Positions 31,266 to 41,186 of a DNA stretch of 64,000 bases are shown in pieces; position 1 is the first letter of the stretch; each line of letters starts with the position of its first letter. This DNA is from Limimaricola hongkongensis DSM 17492 (GTDB lineage: Bacteria; Pseudomonadota; Alphaproteobacteria; Rhodobacterales; Rhodobacteraceae): NCBI RefSeq assembly GCF_000600975.2, contig NZ_KK088652.1, positions 124,001 to 188,000 of the forward strand, read 5' to 3'. A model generated the notes under the pieces. It was given only the letters and a program-made list of their open reading frames with translations, did no database searches and was not told the DNA's origin. Position numbers and translations under genes: made by a program.

Positions 31266-32123
31266 ATGGCGGAGCACGAAAAGACCAAGGACGGCGAAGC
31301 CGCGCCGGGCGTTGCCGCGAGTGCGGCGGTGATTGCCGATCCGGGCCGCTGGAGCGATCTGGGCGTGCGCATGGCCTCCGGCGCGGCGATGGCCGCGCTG
31401 GGCGCGCTGGCGGTGATGATGGGCGGCGTGTGGTTCCAGATGCTGACGGTCTTCGTGACCGCGGTGATGGTCTGGGAGCTGTGGATGATGATCGAGCCCG
31501 GCAAGCCGACGCCGGGCATGCTTCTGGCCGCGCTCTGCGCGAGCGTGCTGTCGGGGCAGCTTTCGGGCGAAGGCGACTGGGTTATCGTGCTGTTCTTGGT
31601 GGCGCCGGTGGTCGGCGCGGCGATGCTGCGGCGCGAGCGCGGCACCTTCTTTGCCTTTGCGCTGGGCATCGAAGTCGCGGGCTGGGGGCTTGTCACCTTC
31701 CGGGCCGAATACGGGTTCCAGTGGCTGCTGTGGCTGATCCTCGTGGTGATCTGCACCGACGTGTTCGGCTATGTCGCGGGCCGCGCCCTGGGCGGGCCCA
31801 AGTTCTGGCCCAAGGTCAGCCCCAAGAAGACGTGGTCCGGCACCTCCGCGGGCTGGATCGCCGCCGGTCTCGTCGGGCTCGTCTTCACCTGGATGACCTC
31901 CAGCCCGTGGCATCTGGTCTGGATCTCGATGCTGGTCAGCTTTGCCAGCCAGATGGGCGACATCGCCGAAAGCGCGCTCAAGCGGCGCATGAAGGTCAAG
32001 GACAGCTCGACGCTGATCCCCGGCCATGGCGGGTTGTTCGACCGCTTCGACGCGATGCTCGGCGCCTCGCTGTTCATGCTGCTGGCCTCGGCGGCGGGCT
32101 TCATTCCCGGAGTGCATTTTTGA
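31266..32123 (+). CDS. cdsA: Phosphatidate cytidylyltransferase
   Basis: A 285-residue membrane enzyme that makes CDP-diacylglycerol for phospholipid synthesis. It has about six to eight hydrophobic segments and the CdsA signature region SALKRRMKVKDSSTLIPGHG followed by GLFDRFDAML. The ATG at 31266 sits directly after the uppS stop; the upstream frame is a shadow of uppS. Confidence 0.95.
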   Translation: MAEHEKTKDGEAAPGVAASAAVIADPGRWSDLGVRMASGAAMAALGALAVMMGGVWFQMLTVFVTAVMVWELWMMIEPGKPTPGMLLAALCASVLSGQLSGEGDWVIVLFLVAPVVGAAMLRRERGTFFAFALGIEVAGWGLVTFRAEYGFQWLLWLILVVICTDVFGYVAGRALGGPKFWPKVSPKKTWSGTSAGWIAAGLVGLVFTWMTSSPWHLVWISMLVSFASQMGDIAESALKRRMKVKDSSTLIPGHGGLFDRFDAMLGASLFMLLASAAGFIPGVHF

Positions 32124-33289
32124 AACGCGTCACCATTCTCGGGGCGACCGGCTCGATCGGCTGCCAGACGGTCGAATTGATCGAGGCCGCGCCGGAGCGG
32201 TTCGAGACGGTGGCGCTCACCGGCGGGCGCAACGTGGCGCTCTTGGCCGATCAGGCGCGGCGGCTGGGCGCGAAGATCGCCGTCACCTGCCATGACGACT
32301 GCCGGGCCGATCTGGAACAGCGGCTGGCGGGCAGCGGCATCGAGGTGGCCTCCGGCGATGCCGCGATCGCCGAGGCCGCGGCGCGGCCCGCCGATCTGGT
32401 GATGTCGGCCATCGTCGGTGCCGCGGGGCTTTTGCCCGGCTTCGCCGCGATCCGGCAGGGCGCGACGCTGGCGCTCGCCAACAAGGAAACCATGGTCGCC
32501 GCCGGGCCGCTGGTGCTGGCCGAGGCGCGCGCGCATGGCGCGACGCTGCTGCCGGTCGACAGCGAGCATTCGGCGGTGTTCCAGGCGCTGGTGGGCGAGG
32601 ATCGCGGCGCGGTCGAACGCGTCATCCTCACCGCCTCGGGCGGCGCGTTCCGCGACTGGCCGCTGGAGCAGCTGGCGACGGCCACGCCCGAACAGGCCGC
32701 GACCCACCCCAACTGGGCGATGGGGCAGCGGATCACGATCGATAGCGCATCCATGTTCAATAAGGCGCTCGAAGTCATTGAAGCCAAGGAGCTTTTCGAT
32801 CTGAGGTCCGACCAGGTCGAGGTCGTCGTGCATCCCGAAAGCCTGATCCACGCGCTGGTCGGCTTCAATGACGGGGCGCTGATGGCGCATATGGGCGCGC
32901 CCGACATGCGCCATGCCATCGGCTATGCGCTGAACTGGCCCGAGCGGCGCGACCTGCCGGTGGCGCGGCTCGACCTCGCCGCCGTGGGATCGATGTCCTT
33001 CCGCGCCCCCGACGAGGCACGCTACCCGGCGCTGCGGCTGGCGCGACGGGTGATGGAGGAGGGCGGTCTTGCCGGGGCGGCGTTCAACGCCGCCAAGGAG
33101 GCCGCGCTCGACGCCTTTCTCGACCGCCGCATCGGCTTCATGCAGATGGCGCAGGTGGTCGAGCAGGTGCTGGACACGATGTCGCGCGCGGGCGCGCTTC
33201 GGGTTGACAGCCCCGGTCTCGACGCGGTCCTTGGGGCCGATGCCGAGGCGCGCGCCCGCGCCGCACGGACCGACCTTCTGACCGCATAG
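32120..33289 (+). CDS. dxr: 1-deoxy-D-xylulose 5-phosphate reductoisomerase
   Basis: A 389-residue enzyme for the first committed step of the MEP isoprenoid pathway, which supplies UppS. The NADPH-binding N-terminus KRVTILGATGSIG starts exactly at a TTG (32120) that overlaps the cdsA stop. Other motifs are LANKETMVAAG, LLPVDSEHSA, ILTASGGAFRDWP and the metal site NWAMGQRITIDSASMFNK. Confidence 0.96.
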   Translation: MKRVTILGATGSIGCQTVELIEAAPERFETVALTGGRNVALLADQARRLGAKIAVTCHDDCRADLEQRLAGSGIEVASGDAAIAEAAARPADLVMSAIVGAAGLLPGFAAIRQGATLALANKETMVAAGPLVLAEARAHGATLLPVDSEHSAVFQALVGEDRGAVERVILTASGGAFRDWPLEQLATATPEQAATHPNWAMGQRITIDSASMFNKALEVIEAKELFDLRSDQVEVVVHPESLIHALVGFNDGALMAHMGAPDMRHAIGYALNWPERRDLPVARLDLAAVGSMSFRAPDEARYPALRLARRVMEEGGLAGAAFNAAKEAALDAFLDRRIGFMQMAQVVEQVLDTMSRAGALRVDSPGLDAVLGADAEARARAARTDLLTA

Positions 33290-33298
33290 GACGACCCC

Positions 33299-34633
33299 TT
33301 GGACCCGACCCAGATCCTGCCGCAATTCGGCAATGCCGCCTTCACTCTCGCGGCCTTCGTCGTGGCGCTCTCGGTGATCGTGGCGATCCACGAATACGGC
33401 CATTACATTGTCGGCCGCTGGTCGGGTATCCATGCGGAGGTGTTCAGCCTCGGCTTCGGCCCGGTGCTCATCTCGCGGCGCGACCGGCACGGCACGCTGT
33501 GGCAGATCGCGGCGCTGCCCTTCGGCGGCTACGTCAAGTTTCTCGGCGATGCCAACGCCGCCTCGGTCGGGCAGGCGGCGGGCACCGATCCCGCGCGGCT
33601 GCGCCACACCATGCTGGGCGCGCCGCTCTGGGCGCGCGCGGCTACGGTGGCGGCGGGCCCGCTGTTCAATTTCGCACTGTCGATCCTGATCTTCGCGGGG
33701 GTGATCCTGACCCAGGGCCGCGCCGCCGATCCGCTCACCGTGGAGCGGATGCTGCCGCTGCCGCCTGCTTACGTCAACGAGCTGCGCGCGGGCGACGAGA
33801 TCCTCGCCATCGGCGGGGCCGAGCTGCCCGAGGAGGGCGGCCTGTCGCGGCTGGCCGAGGGCTATCCGGCGGAGCCGGTGCTCGATTACCGGGTGCTGCG
33901 CGACGGGCGCGAAATGCTGGTGCGCGGCCCCTATCCGCAGCCGCCGCTGGTGGGCGGCGTGTCGCCGCGCTCGGCCGCCGATGCGGCGGGGCTGCGCGCA
34001 GGCGACGTGATCGTGTCGCTCGACGGGCGGGAGGTCTTCGCCTTCGCGCAGCTGATCGAGACCGTCACCGCGTCGGATGGCCGCCCGCTCGACATGACGA
34101 TCTGGCGCGACGGCACCACGCGCGAGCTGTCGCTGACGCCGCGCCGGGTCGACCTGCCGCGCGACGAGGGCGGATTCGAGACGCGCTGGCTCCTGGGCAT
34201 TTCCTCGGGGCTGTTCTTCGAGGCGGCGACCGAAACGCCGGGCCTTTGGACCGCACTTGGCGATGCGGTGGCGCAGGTCTGGCGGATCATCGGATCGTCG
34301 ATCTCGGGGCTTGGCCACATGATCACCGGCGCGATCTCCTCGTGCAACCTGTCGGGGCCGGTGGGCATTGCCCAGACCTCCGGCGCGATGGCCGAGCAGG
34401 GCGCCACGAGCTTCATCTGGTTCGTCGCGGTGCTCTCGACGGCGGTGGGGCTCTTGAACCTCTTTCCGATCCCTGTGCTCGATGGCGGGCATCTGGTGTT
34501 CTTCGGCTACGAGGCGATCACCGGCCGCCAGCCCGGCGACAAGGTGTTGCGCGTGCTGATGGCGCTGGGTCTGTCGCTGATCCTGACGCTGACCGTCTTT
34601 GCGGTGCTCAACGACCTGTTCCTCTGCCCCTGA
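33299..34633 (+). CDS. rseP: RIP metalloprotease RseP
   Basis: A 444-residue site-2 zinc protease of the inner membrane. The HExxH motif is HEYGH (His31, Glu32, His35) in the first transmembrane segment, two PDZ-like regions follow, and the third zinc ligand is in NLFPIPVLDGGHLVFF. It cleaves anti-sigma factors and signal-peptide remnants within the membrane. The start is TTG at 33299 with AGGACGA upstream; no ATG gives the full first helix. Confidence 0.95.
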   Translation: MDPTQILPQFGNAAFTLAAFVVALSVIVAIHEYGHYIVGRWSGIHAEVFSLGFGPVLISRRDRHGTLWQIAALPFGGYVKFLGDANAASVGQAAGTDPARLRHTMLGAPLWARAATVAAGPLFNFALSILIFAGVILTQGRAADPLTVERMLPLPPAYVNELRAGDEILAIGGAELPEEGGLSRLAEGYPAEPVLDYRVLRDGREMLVRGPYPQPPLVGGVSPRSAADAAGLRAGDVIVSLDGREVFAFAQLIETVTASDGRPLDMTIWRDGTTRELSLTPRRVDLPRDEGGFETRWLLGISSGLFFEAATETPGLWTALGDAVAQVWRIIGSSISGLGHMITGAISSCNLSGPVGIAQTSGAMAEQGATSFIWFVAVLSTAVGLLNLFPIPVLDGGHLVFFGYEAITGRQPGDKVLRVLMALGLSLILTLTVFAVLNDLFLCP

Positions 34634-34714
34634 GGCCGCGGCGGGGCCATGCCCCGGTCGAAATTTCGCCCGATTGCGCGCCCATGCTGGGTGCGCATTT
34701 TCGGGAGAACGCCC

Positions 34715-34840
34715 ATGCCGACGATTCTGAGAACCGATGCCGGTCTCGGCCTTCTGGTCGCGATGCAACGCGACCGGTTGCTGTTCGCGGCCGCGCTCCT
34801 GCTCGCGCTGATCATCGCGGTGCGCATCGCGGCGCCCTGA
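34715..34840 (+). CDS. Possible small single-pass membrane protein
   Basis: A 41-residue frame (MPTILRTDAGLGLLVAMQRD...) ending in a strongly hydrophobic helix and IAAP. A GGGAGAA site lies upstream of the ATG. It sits between rseP and bamA. It matches nothing I recognise and may be chance, but composition and ribosome site are good. Confidence 0.35.
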   Translation: MPTILRTDAGLGLLVAMQRDRLLFAAALLLALIIAVRIAAP

Positions 34841-34866
34841 TTGTCGCGCAAGGGGCATCCAAGCTT

Positions 34867-34895
34867 TTGACAACGCCCCGCCGGGCCGGTACTTC
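34867..34895 (+). promoter_or_regulatory. Candidate bamA promoter
   Basis: TTGACA (34867-34872), a 17-base spacer and TACTTC (34890-34895), about 40 bases before the bamA start. It is a consensus -35 box with a fair -10 box. Confidence 0.5.
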
Positions 34896-34933
34896 CCTAG
34901 GCCAAGAAACGACGTGTGGCAGGGATGGTGACG

Positions 34934-37249
34934 ATGACGGCTCGGAGCAGGGGCGCCTTGGCGCGCAAGTTGACAGGGGCCGCCAGCGTGGCCGCCCTGA
35001 TCGCCGCGATCAGCGCGGTGGCACCGGCGCTGGCGCAGGATTTCCGCTTCGAGGAGGTTTCGGTCGAAGGCAACCGCCGGATCGAAACCGGCACCATCCT
35101 GACCTATGCCGGCATCGCGCGCGGCGAAACGGTGAGCGCCGCCGCGCTCAACGACGCGGGCCAGCGGATCCGTGAAAGCGGCTTGTTCCGCTCGGTCGAG
35201 ATCCGGCCCGAAGGCGGCCGCCTCGTGATTGCCGTGACCGAATTTCCGACGATCAACCGCATCGGGTTCGAGGGCAACGCCAAGATCAATGACGAGGAGC
35301 TCGCCGGTCTCGTCTCCGCCACCGAGCGGCGCGTCTACAACCCGGTTCAGGCGCAGGCCGACGCCAACGCCATCGCCGCCGCCTATGCCGAGCGGGGCCG
35401 CATCGACGCCACCGTGCGCCCGGCGCTGATCGAACGGTCCGACAACCGCGTCGATCTCGTCTACCAGATCACCGAGGGCGGCGTGACCGAGATCGAGCGG
35501 ATCTCCTTCGCCGGCAACCGCGCCTTTTCCGACCGCCGCCTGCGCGGCGTGCTCGCGACCCGCCAGGCCGGGCTGCTGCGCCAGTTCATCAAGAGCGACA
35601 CCTTCGTCGCCGACCGCATCGCCTTCGACCGGCAGATGCTCACCGATTTCTACCGCTCGCGCGGCTATGTCGATTTCGAGGTGCTCGACGTCGATGCCGA
35701 GCTGACCCGCGCCCGCGACGCCTATCTTCTGACCTTCAATATCCGCGAAGGGCAGCGCTTCACCGTCAACGCCATCGACATCGAAAGCCAGATCTCGGGC
35801 CTGTCGCCGGATCGCTTCAACGAGGCGGTGCGGCTCGATCCGGGCGCGTATTTCTCGCCCAGCGCGGTCGAGGACGACATCGCCCGCATGGAGCGCATCG
35901 CGATCCGCGACGGCGTCGATTTCCTGCGAGTCGAGCCGCGCATCGAGCGCAACCCGCGCGACCTGTCGCTCGACGTCACCTACGTGCTGACCCGCGGCGA
36001 GCGGATCTTCGTCGAGCGGATCGACATCGAGGGCAACTCCACCACGCTCGACCGTGTCGTACGCCAGCAGTTCAACACCGTCGAGGGCGACCCGTTCAAC
36101 CCGCGCGCCATCCGCGAAAGCGCCGAGCGGGTCCGTGCGCTCGGCTACTTTGCCGACGCGCAGGTCAATGCCCGTCCCGGCACCCGCCCCGACAGCGTGG
36201 TGATCGACGTCGATGTCGAGGAACAGCCCACCGGCTCGCTCTCTTTCGGCGCCAACTATTCCACCGACAACGGCTTTGGCCTCGTCGCGGGCTTCAAGGA
36301 GCGCAATTTCCTTGGCCGCGGCCAGCTGTTCAGCGTCGATTTGTCGACCAGCCAGAACAACCGCGTCGTCTCCTTCGATTTCGCCGAGCCCGCCTTTCTG
36401 GGCCGCGACCTGCGATTCGGCTTCGGCGTCGATTACCGCTCGACCGACAATGACGCGGCGCTCTACGACACCGACACCTTCCGCATCTCGCCCTCCTTCA
36501 CCTTCCCGGTGAGCGAGAATGGCCGGCTGCAGACCTATTACGCCGCCGAATACACCGACATCACCGATGTCGACATGGAGGATGCCAGCCCGATCATCAT
36601 CGCCGAGCAGGCCGAGGCGGGCGTCTGGACCAATTCGCTGGGCTATGCCTACAGCTACGACACCCGCCGCTCCGGGCTCGATCCCAATACCGGCGTGCTT
36701 TTGCGCTTCGGCCAGGAATTCGGCATCGGCGACGAAGCCTTCGTGAAGACCACGGCGCGGGCGACGGCAGAGACGCGCGTTCTGGGCGAAGACGTGCTTT
36801 TGCGCGCGACTCTCGAAGGCGGGATGATCAACCATTCCGACAGTTCGACCCGCGTGACCGACCGCTTTTTCATGGGCGGTCGCGTGATGCGCGGATTCGA
36901 GCCCGGCGGCATCGGCCCGCGCGATGCCGAGACCGACGACGCGCTCGGCGGCAACAAGTTCGCCGTCACCCGGCTCGAGGCGGAATTCCCGCTGGGCCTG
37001 CCCGAGGATTACGGCATTTCCGGCGGCGCCTTCGTCGATTACGGCTCGGTCTGGGAGGTGGGCGACCTGCGCGGCCGCGATCCCGATCTGGTGCTTTACG
37101 ACGATTTCACGCCGCGCGCGGTGGTCGGTGCCTCGGTGTTCTGGGACACGCCGCTCGGGCCCTTGCGCTTCAACTTCACCGAGGCGCTGCAATCCGAGGC
37201 CAGGGACGAGACCCGCGGCTTCGACCTGACCATTTCCTCGCGCTTTTGA
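34934..37249 (+). CDS. bamA: Outer membrane protein assembly factor BamA
   Basis: A protein of about 771 residues. A signal peptide ending ALAQ precedes five POTRA domains (starting FRFEEVSVEGNRRIETGTI) and a C-terminal beta-barrel that ends in the outer-membrane signature FDLTISSRF. It inserts beta-barrel proteins into the outer membrane. Conserved VMRGFEPGGIGPRD carries the RGF-type loop motif. In-frame starts exist at 34916 (GTG), 34925 and 34934; the last has AGGGATGG at usual spacing. Confidence 0.95.
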   Translation: MTARSRGALARKLTGAASVAALIAAISAVAPALAQDFRFEEVSVEGNRRIETGTILTYAGIARGETVSAAALNDAGQRIRESGLFRSVEIRPEGGRLVIAVTEFPTINRIGFEGNAKINDEELAGLVSATERRVYNPVQAQADANAIAAAYAERGRIDATVRPALIERSDNRVDLVYQITEGGVTEIERISFAGNRAFSDRRLRGVLATRQAGLLRQFIKSDTFVADRIAFDRQMLTDFYRSRGYVDFEVLDVDAELTRARDAYLLTFNIREGQRFTVNAIDIESQISGLSPDRFNEAVRLDPGAYFSPSAVEDDIARMERIAIRDGVDFLRVEPRIERNPRDLSLDVTYVLTRGERIFVERIDIEGNSTTLDRVVRQQFNTVEGDPFNPRAIRESAERVRALGYFADAQVNARPGTRPDSVVIDVDVEEQPTGSLSFGANYSTDNGFGLVAGFKERNFLGRGQLFSVDLSTSQNNRVVSFDFAEPAFLGRDLRFGFGVDYRSTDNDAALYDTDTFRISPSFTFPVSENGRLQTYYAAEYTDITDVDMEDASPIIIAEQAEAGVWTNSLGYAYSYDTRRSGLDPNTGVLLRFGQEFGIGDEAFVKTTARATAETRVLGEDVLLRATLEGGMINHSDSSTRVTDRFFMGGRVMRGFEPGGIGPRDAETDDALGGNKFAVTRLEAEFPLGLPEDYGISGGAFVDYGSVWEVGDLRGRDPDLVLYDDFTPRAVVGASVFWDTPLGPLRFNFTEALQSEARDETRGFDLTISSRF

Positions 37250-37866
37250 TGCGGCGGCTGGCGGCGGCACTCGGGCTCGTGGCGGCGCTCGGCGCGCCGG
37301 CCTTCGCGCAGCGCGCGAGCGATGCCCCGGTGCCGGCCCCCGCGCCGCAGGGCGCGGGCGGCATCGTCGTGCTCGACACCGAGCGGCTGTTCTCCGAAAG
37401 CGCGTTCGGTCAGCGTTTTGCCGCCGACCTGCAGGCGCAGACCGAGGCGCTGATCGAGGAAAACCGCCGCATCGAGGACGAGCTGAAGGCCGAGGAGCAG
37501 GCGCTGACGGAACGCCGCGCCACGATGGACCCGGCCGCCTTCAGCGCCGAGGCCGACGTCTTCGACGCCAAGGTCCAGCAGATCCGGCGCGAGCGCGATG
37601 CCAAGGAACGCGCTCTGCAACAGGAGGCCGCGGCGGGGCGCGAAACCTTTCTCGCCGCCGCCGGTCCGGCGCTGGGGCAGGTGATGCTGGCGCGCGGCGC
37701 CGCCGTGATCCTCGACCGGCGGGCGGTGTTCCTGTCGACCGGCGCGGTCGACATCACCGATGCCGCTCTCGCGGCGGTCGACGCCGCGATCGGCGACGGA
37801 TCGCAGGCCGGATCCGGAACCGGGGATGACGAGGCGCCTGTGGCCGACCCCGAGGCGGCGCGCTGA
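37249..37866 (+). CDS. skp: OmpH/Skp-family periplasmic chaperone
   Basis: A 205-residue protein with a signal peptide (MRRLAAALGLVAALGAPAFA), a short beta core (GGIVVLDTERLFSESAFGQR), a long charged coiled-coil region and a small C-terminal core. Skp holds outer-membrane proteins on their way to BamA. Its ATG at 37249 overlaps the bamA stop (TGATG), so translation is probably coupled. Confidence 0.85.
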   Translation: MRRLAAALGLVAALGAPAFAQRASDAPVPAPAPQGAGGIVVLDTERLFSESAFGQRFAADLQAQTEALIEENRRIEDELKAEEQALTERRATMDPAAFSAEADVFDAKVQQIRRERDAKERALQQEAAAGRETFLAAAGPALGQVMLARGAAVILDRRAVFLSTGAVDITDAALAAVDAAIGDGSQAGSGTGDDEAPVADPEAAR

Positions 37867-37945
37867 CCGCGCCTGCCTTGCCGCCCGGGGTCCGAGTTGC
37901 TACTCAGGCCGCGACAACGCGCCGTGAGGGAAGGACCGCACAGAC

Positions 37946-38422
37946 ATGACCGACACCCCCGAGACGGGCACGCCGACCACCGCCGACATCCAGCTGATCC
38001 AGCGCATCCTGCCGCATCGCTACCCGTTTCTGCTGGTGGACCGCGTGGTCGACATCGACGGCACGTCGAGCGCCACGGGCATCAAGAACGTGACGATGAA
38101 CGAGCCGCATTTCCAGGGCCATTTCCCCGGCAACCCGATCATGCCCGGCGTCACCATCATCGAGGCGATGGCCCAGACCGCCGCCGTCATGGTCGGCACC
38201 ACGATGAACCTCGTGGACGGCAACATGCTGATCTATTTCATGGGCATCGACGCGACCAAGTTCCGCCGCAAGGTGGTGCCCGGCGACCAGCTCTTGATGA
38301 AGGTCGAGACCACGCGCGGCAAGCCCGGCGGCAAGGTCTGGCGCTTCAAGGGCGTGGCGACGGTCGACGGCGAAATGGCCGCCGAGGCCGAGTTCACCGC
38401 GATGATGGACCTTCAGGGCTGA
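37946..38422 (+). CDS. fabZ: 3-hydroxyacyl-ACP dehydratase FabZ
   Basis: A 158-residue hot-dog-fold dehydratase of fatty acid elongation. The active-site His is in [13 protein letters not shown] and the Glu in [12 protein letters not shown], with the conserved [17 protein letters not shown]. The stop overlaps the lpxA start by one base. Confidence 0.97.
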   Translation: MTDTPETGTPTTADIQLIQRILPHRYPFLLVDRVVDIDGTSSATGIKNVTMNEPHFQGHFPGNPIMPGVTIIEAMAQTAAVMVGTTMNLVDGNMLIYFMGIDATKFRRKVVPGDQLLMKVETTRGKPGGKVWRFKGVATVDGEMAAEAEFTAMMDLQG

Positions 38423-39204
38423 TGAGTTCCATCCACCCATCGGCGGTGATCGAGGACGGCGCGCGGATCGGCGAGGGCTGCCGCATCGGTCCGTTTTGCC
38501 ATGTCGGCCCGCAAGTGGTGCTGGGCGCGGGCGTCGAGCTCAAGAGCCACGTGGTCGTCACCGGCGACACGGAGATCGGGGCCGAGACGATCGTGTTCCC
38601 GTTTTCAGTGATCGGAGAGATCCCGCAGGATCTGAAATTCGGCGGCGAGCACAGCAGCCTGCGCATCGGCGCGCGCAACCGCATCCGCGAGCATGTCACC
38701 ATCAACACCGGCACGCAGGGCGGCGGCGGCGAAACCCGCGTCGGCGACGACTGCCTGCTGATGGCGGGCTGCCACGTCGCGCATGACGTCACGGTCGGCG
38801 ACCGGGTGATCCTCGTCAATCACGCCAGCGTCGCGGGCCATTGCGAGATCGGCGACGACGTGATCATCGGCGGGCTGTGCGGGATTCACCAATGGGTGCG
38901 CATCGGCCGCGGCGCGATCATCGGCGCGGTGACCATGGTGACCAATGACGTCATCCCCTTCGGCCTCGTGCAGGGCCCGCGCGGACGGCTCGATGGGCTC
39001 AACCTCGTGGGGCTGAAGCGGCGCGGCACCTCGCGCGAGGAGATCGGCGCGCTGCGGGCCGCCTTCCGGGCGCTCCGGGACGGCGAAGGCACGTTTCTCG
39101 AACGCGCCAACGGGCTGCACGACACCCAAAGCGACCTCGTACGCGAATTGTCGGCCTTCGTCTCGGCGCAGAGCGACCGCCAGTTCCTGACGCCGCAGGG
39201 CTGA
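38422..39204 (+). CDS. lpxA: Acyl-ACP--UDP-N-acetylglucosamine O-acyltransferase
   Basis: A 260-residue left-handed beta-helix enzyme, first step of lipid A synthesis. Hexapeptide repeats begin at IHPSAVIEDGARIGEGCRIG, the catalytic His is in LMAGCHVAHDVTVGD, and the C-terminal helical part ends VRELSAFVSAQ. The start ATG overlaps the fabZ stop. Confidence 0.97.
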   Translation: MSSIHPSAVIEDGARIGEGCRIGPFCHVGPQVVLGAGVELKSHVVVTGDTEIGAETIVFPFSVIGEIPQDLKFGGEHSSLRIGARNRIREHVTINTGTQGGGGETRVGDDCLLMAGCHVAHDVTVGDRVILVNHASVAGHCEIGDDVIIGGLCGIHQWVRIGRGAIIGAVTMVTNDVIPFGLVQGPRGRLDGLNLVGLKRRGTSREEIGALRAAFRALRDGEGTFLERANGLHDTQSDLVRELSAFVSAQSDRQFLTPQG

Positions 39205-39208
39205 GGCG

Positions 39209-39994
39209 ATGCTGGCGCTTTTCGCCGGGACCGGGGCGCTGCCGGGCGCGATTCTGTCGCACCGGCCCGAGGCGCTGGTCTGCGAAATGGCGGGCGTGCC
39301 GGTCGAGGCGCCCGAAGAGGTGGCGCGGATCGGCTACCGGATCGAAACGCTGGGCACGCTTCTGGCCGATCTGCGCGCGCGCGGCGTCGACGAGATCTGC
39401 CTTGCCGGGGCGATGACCCGCCCCGCCATCGACATGAGCGCGATCGATGCGGCCACCGCGCCGCTGGTGCCGCGCCTCGCCGCGGCCATGGGGCAGGGCG
39501 ACGATGCCACGCTGCGCGCGGTGATGGCCCTGCTCGAAGAACAGGGCTTCGTGCTGCGCGCCGCCCACGAGATCGCGCCCGAATTGCTGCCCGCTCCGGG
39601 TCAACTCGGCGCGGTGCCCTTTCCCGCCGGGCAGGAGGGTGACGCGGCCCGCGCCGAAGCGGTGCATCGCGCCATGGCCGCCGCCGATGTGGGGCAGGCC
39701 TGCGTGGTACGCGGCGGGCTCTGTATCGCGGTGGAGGCGCTGCCGGGCACCGACTGGATGCTCGACAGCCTGTCCGGTGGCGAGGCGGCGGGCGGTTTGC
39801 TCTACAAGGCGCCCAAGCCCGGACAGGACCGCCGCGCCGACCTGCCGGTCATCGGGCCGGACACCGTCGCGCGCGCCGCGCGCGCGGGCCTTGCGGCCAT
39901 CGTGATCGAGGCGGGCGGGGTCATGGTGCTTGGCCGCGCGGCCACCACCGCCACCGCCGACCGCCACGGCATCGCCATCGTGGTCCGCTCGTGA
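39209..39994 (+). CDS. lpxI: UDP-2,3-diacylglucosamine pyrophosphatase LpxI
   Basis: A 261-residue LpxI (DUF1009), which makes lipid X from UDP-2,3-diacylglucosamine in bacteria lacking LpxH. Motifs include LFAGTGALPG at the N-terminus and LYKAPKPGQDRRADLPVIGP followed by a C-terminal IVIEAGGVMVLGR. It lies between lpxA and lpxB, the expected place in alphaproteobacteria. Confidence 0.93.
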   Translation: MLALFAGTGALPGAILSHRPEALVCEMAGVPVEAPEEVARIGYRIETLGTLLADLRARGVDEICLAGAMTRPAIDMSAIDAATAPLVPRLAAAMGQGDDATLRAVMALLEEQGFVLRAAHEIAPELLPAPGQLGAVPFPAGQEGDAARAEAVHRAMAAADVGQACVVRGGLCIAVEALPGTDWMLDSLSGGEAAGGLLYKAPKPGQDRRADLPVIGPDTVARAARAGLAAIVIEAGGVMVLGRAATTATADRHGIAIVVRS

Positions 39995-41139
39995 GGGTCT
40001 TTGTCATCGCCGGTGAGCCGTCCGGCGACCGGCTTGGCCGGGCCGTGATGGCCGGGCTCAGGAGTCTCGTGCCGGACGTGCGCTTCGACGGTATCGGCGG
40101 GCCGGGCATGAAGGCCGAGGGGCTGTCAAGCCGATTCCCGATGGAGGAGCTGTCGGTGATGGGCATCGCCGAAGTGCTGCCGCGCTACCGCCATCTCATG
40201 CGGCGTCTCGACCAGACCGCGCGCGCGGTGATCGAGACGAAGCCCGACATCCTTCTGACCATCGACAGCCCCGATTTCTGCCTGCGCGTGGCGCGGCGCG
40301 TGAAAGAGGCGGGCGCGCCGGTGCGCTGCGTCCACTATGTCGCGCCCAGCGTCTGGGCCTGGCGGTCGGGCCGGGCCGACAAGATGGCGCGCAGCATCGA
40401 TCATGTGCTCGCACTCCTGCCGTTCGAGCCGCCCTACATGGAAGCCGCCGGGATGGCGTGCGATTTCGTCGGCCATCCCGTCGTCACCGATCCGCAGGCG
40501 AGCGATGCGGAGGCCCGCGCCTTTCGCGACCGCCACGGGATCGGCGACGCGCCCTTGGTGCTGGCGCTGCCCGGATCACGCCGGGGCGAAGTGCAGCGTC
40601 TGTCCGAGACCTTCGGTGCGGCGCTGGCGCGGGTGCAGGCGGCGCTGCCGCAGGCGCGCGTGGTGCTGCCCTGCGCCGCGCCCGTGGCCGATCTGGTGCG
40701 CGCCGAGACGCGCCACTGGACGGTCGCGCCGCTGCTGATCGATCCCGCGCGCGATGCCGATGGCGCGGAAAAGCGCGCCGCTTTCCGCGCCGCGGACGTG
40801 GCGCTCGCCGCTTCGGGGACGGTGTCGCTCGAACTGGCGGCTGCCGACACGCCGATGGTGATCGCCTATGACATGGGCTGGATTTCGCGGGTCATCATCG
40901 GGCGGATGCTGCTGACCGACACGGTGACGCTGGTGAATCTCGTGAGCGAGACCCGGACGGTGCCGGAATATATCGGCCGCGACTGCCAGCCCGAAGCGAT
41001 CGGTCGGGCGCTGTTGCGGGTGCTGGAGCGCCCCGAGGCCCAGCGCGCGGCGTTGTGCGACACGATGCGGCGGCTCGGGGCGGATGGCGAAGCGCCGGGG
41101 TTGCGTGCCGCCCGCGCGATTCTGAGCCGCGCGGGCTGA
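39991..41139 (+). CDS. lpxB: Lipid-A-disaccharide synthase
   Basis: A 382-residue GT-B glycosyltransferase that joins lipid X to UDP-diacylglucosamine. Starts RVFVIAGEPSGDRLG; other motifs are FDGIGGPGMKAEG, HYVAPSVWAWRSGRA, GHPVVTDP and LPGSRRGEVQRL, and the region ALAASGTVSLELAAADTPMV. GTG start at 39991 overlaps the lpxI stop (GTGA). Confidence 0.96.
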   Translation: MRVFVIAGEPSGDRLGRAVMAGLRSLVPDVRFDGIGGPGMKAEGLSSRFPMEELSVMGIAEVLPRYRHLMRRLDQTARAVIETKPDILLTIDSPDFCLRVARRVKEAGAPVRCVHYVAPSVWAWRSGRADKMARSIDHVLALLPFEPPYMEAAGMACDFVGHPVVTDPQASDAEARAFRDRHGIGDAPLVLALPGSRRGEVQRLSETFGAALARVQAALPQARVVLPCAAPVADLVRAETRHWTVAPLLIDPARDADGAEKRAAFRAADVALAASGTVSLELAAADTPMVIAYDMGWISRVIIGRMLLTDTVTLVNLVSETRTVPEYIGRDCQPEAIGRALLRVLERPEAQRAALCDTMRRLGADGEAPGLRAARAILSRAG

Positions 41140-41140
41140 A

Positions 41141-41184
41141 GCAGTTTCTTCGAGAAAACCGAAAGAATTCTCGAAGCGTTCTGC
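41141..41184. terminator. Hairpin between convergent lpxB and mnmA
   Basis: A perfect 9-bp stem (41148-41156 with 41168-41176) of CTTCGAGAA type, loosely extended by GCAG/CTGC. It fills the 47-bp gap between the two convergent genes. Possible bidirectional terminator. Confidence 0.5.
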
Positions 41185-41186
41185 GC

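Noticed and set aside
31769-37270. A minus-strand frame of about 1,800 codons opposite dxr, rseP and bamA
   Set aside because: It covers three well-conserved genes on the other strand and is Arg/Ala/Gly/His-rich without any domain, as expected of an antisense frame in GC-rich DNA.
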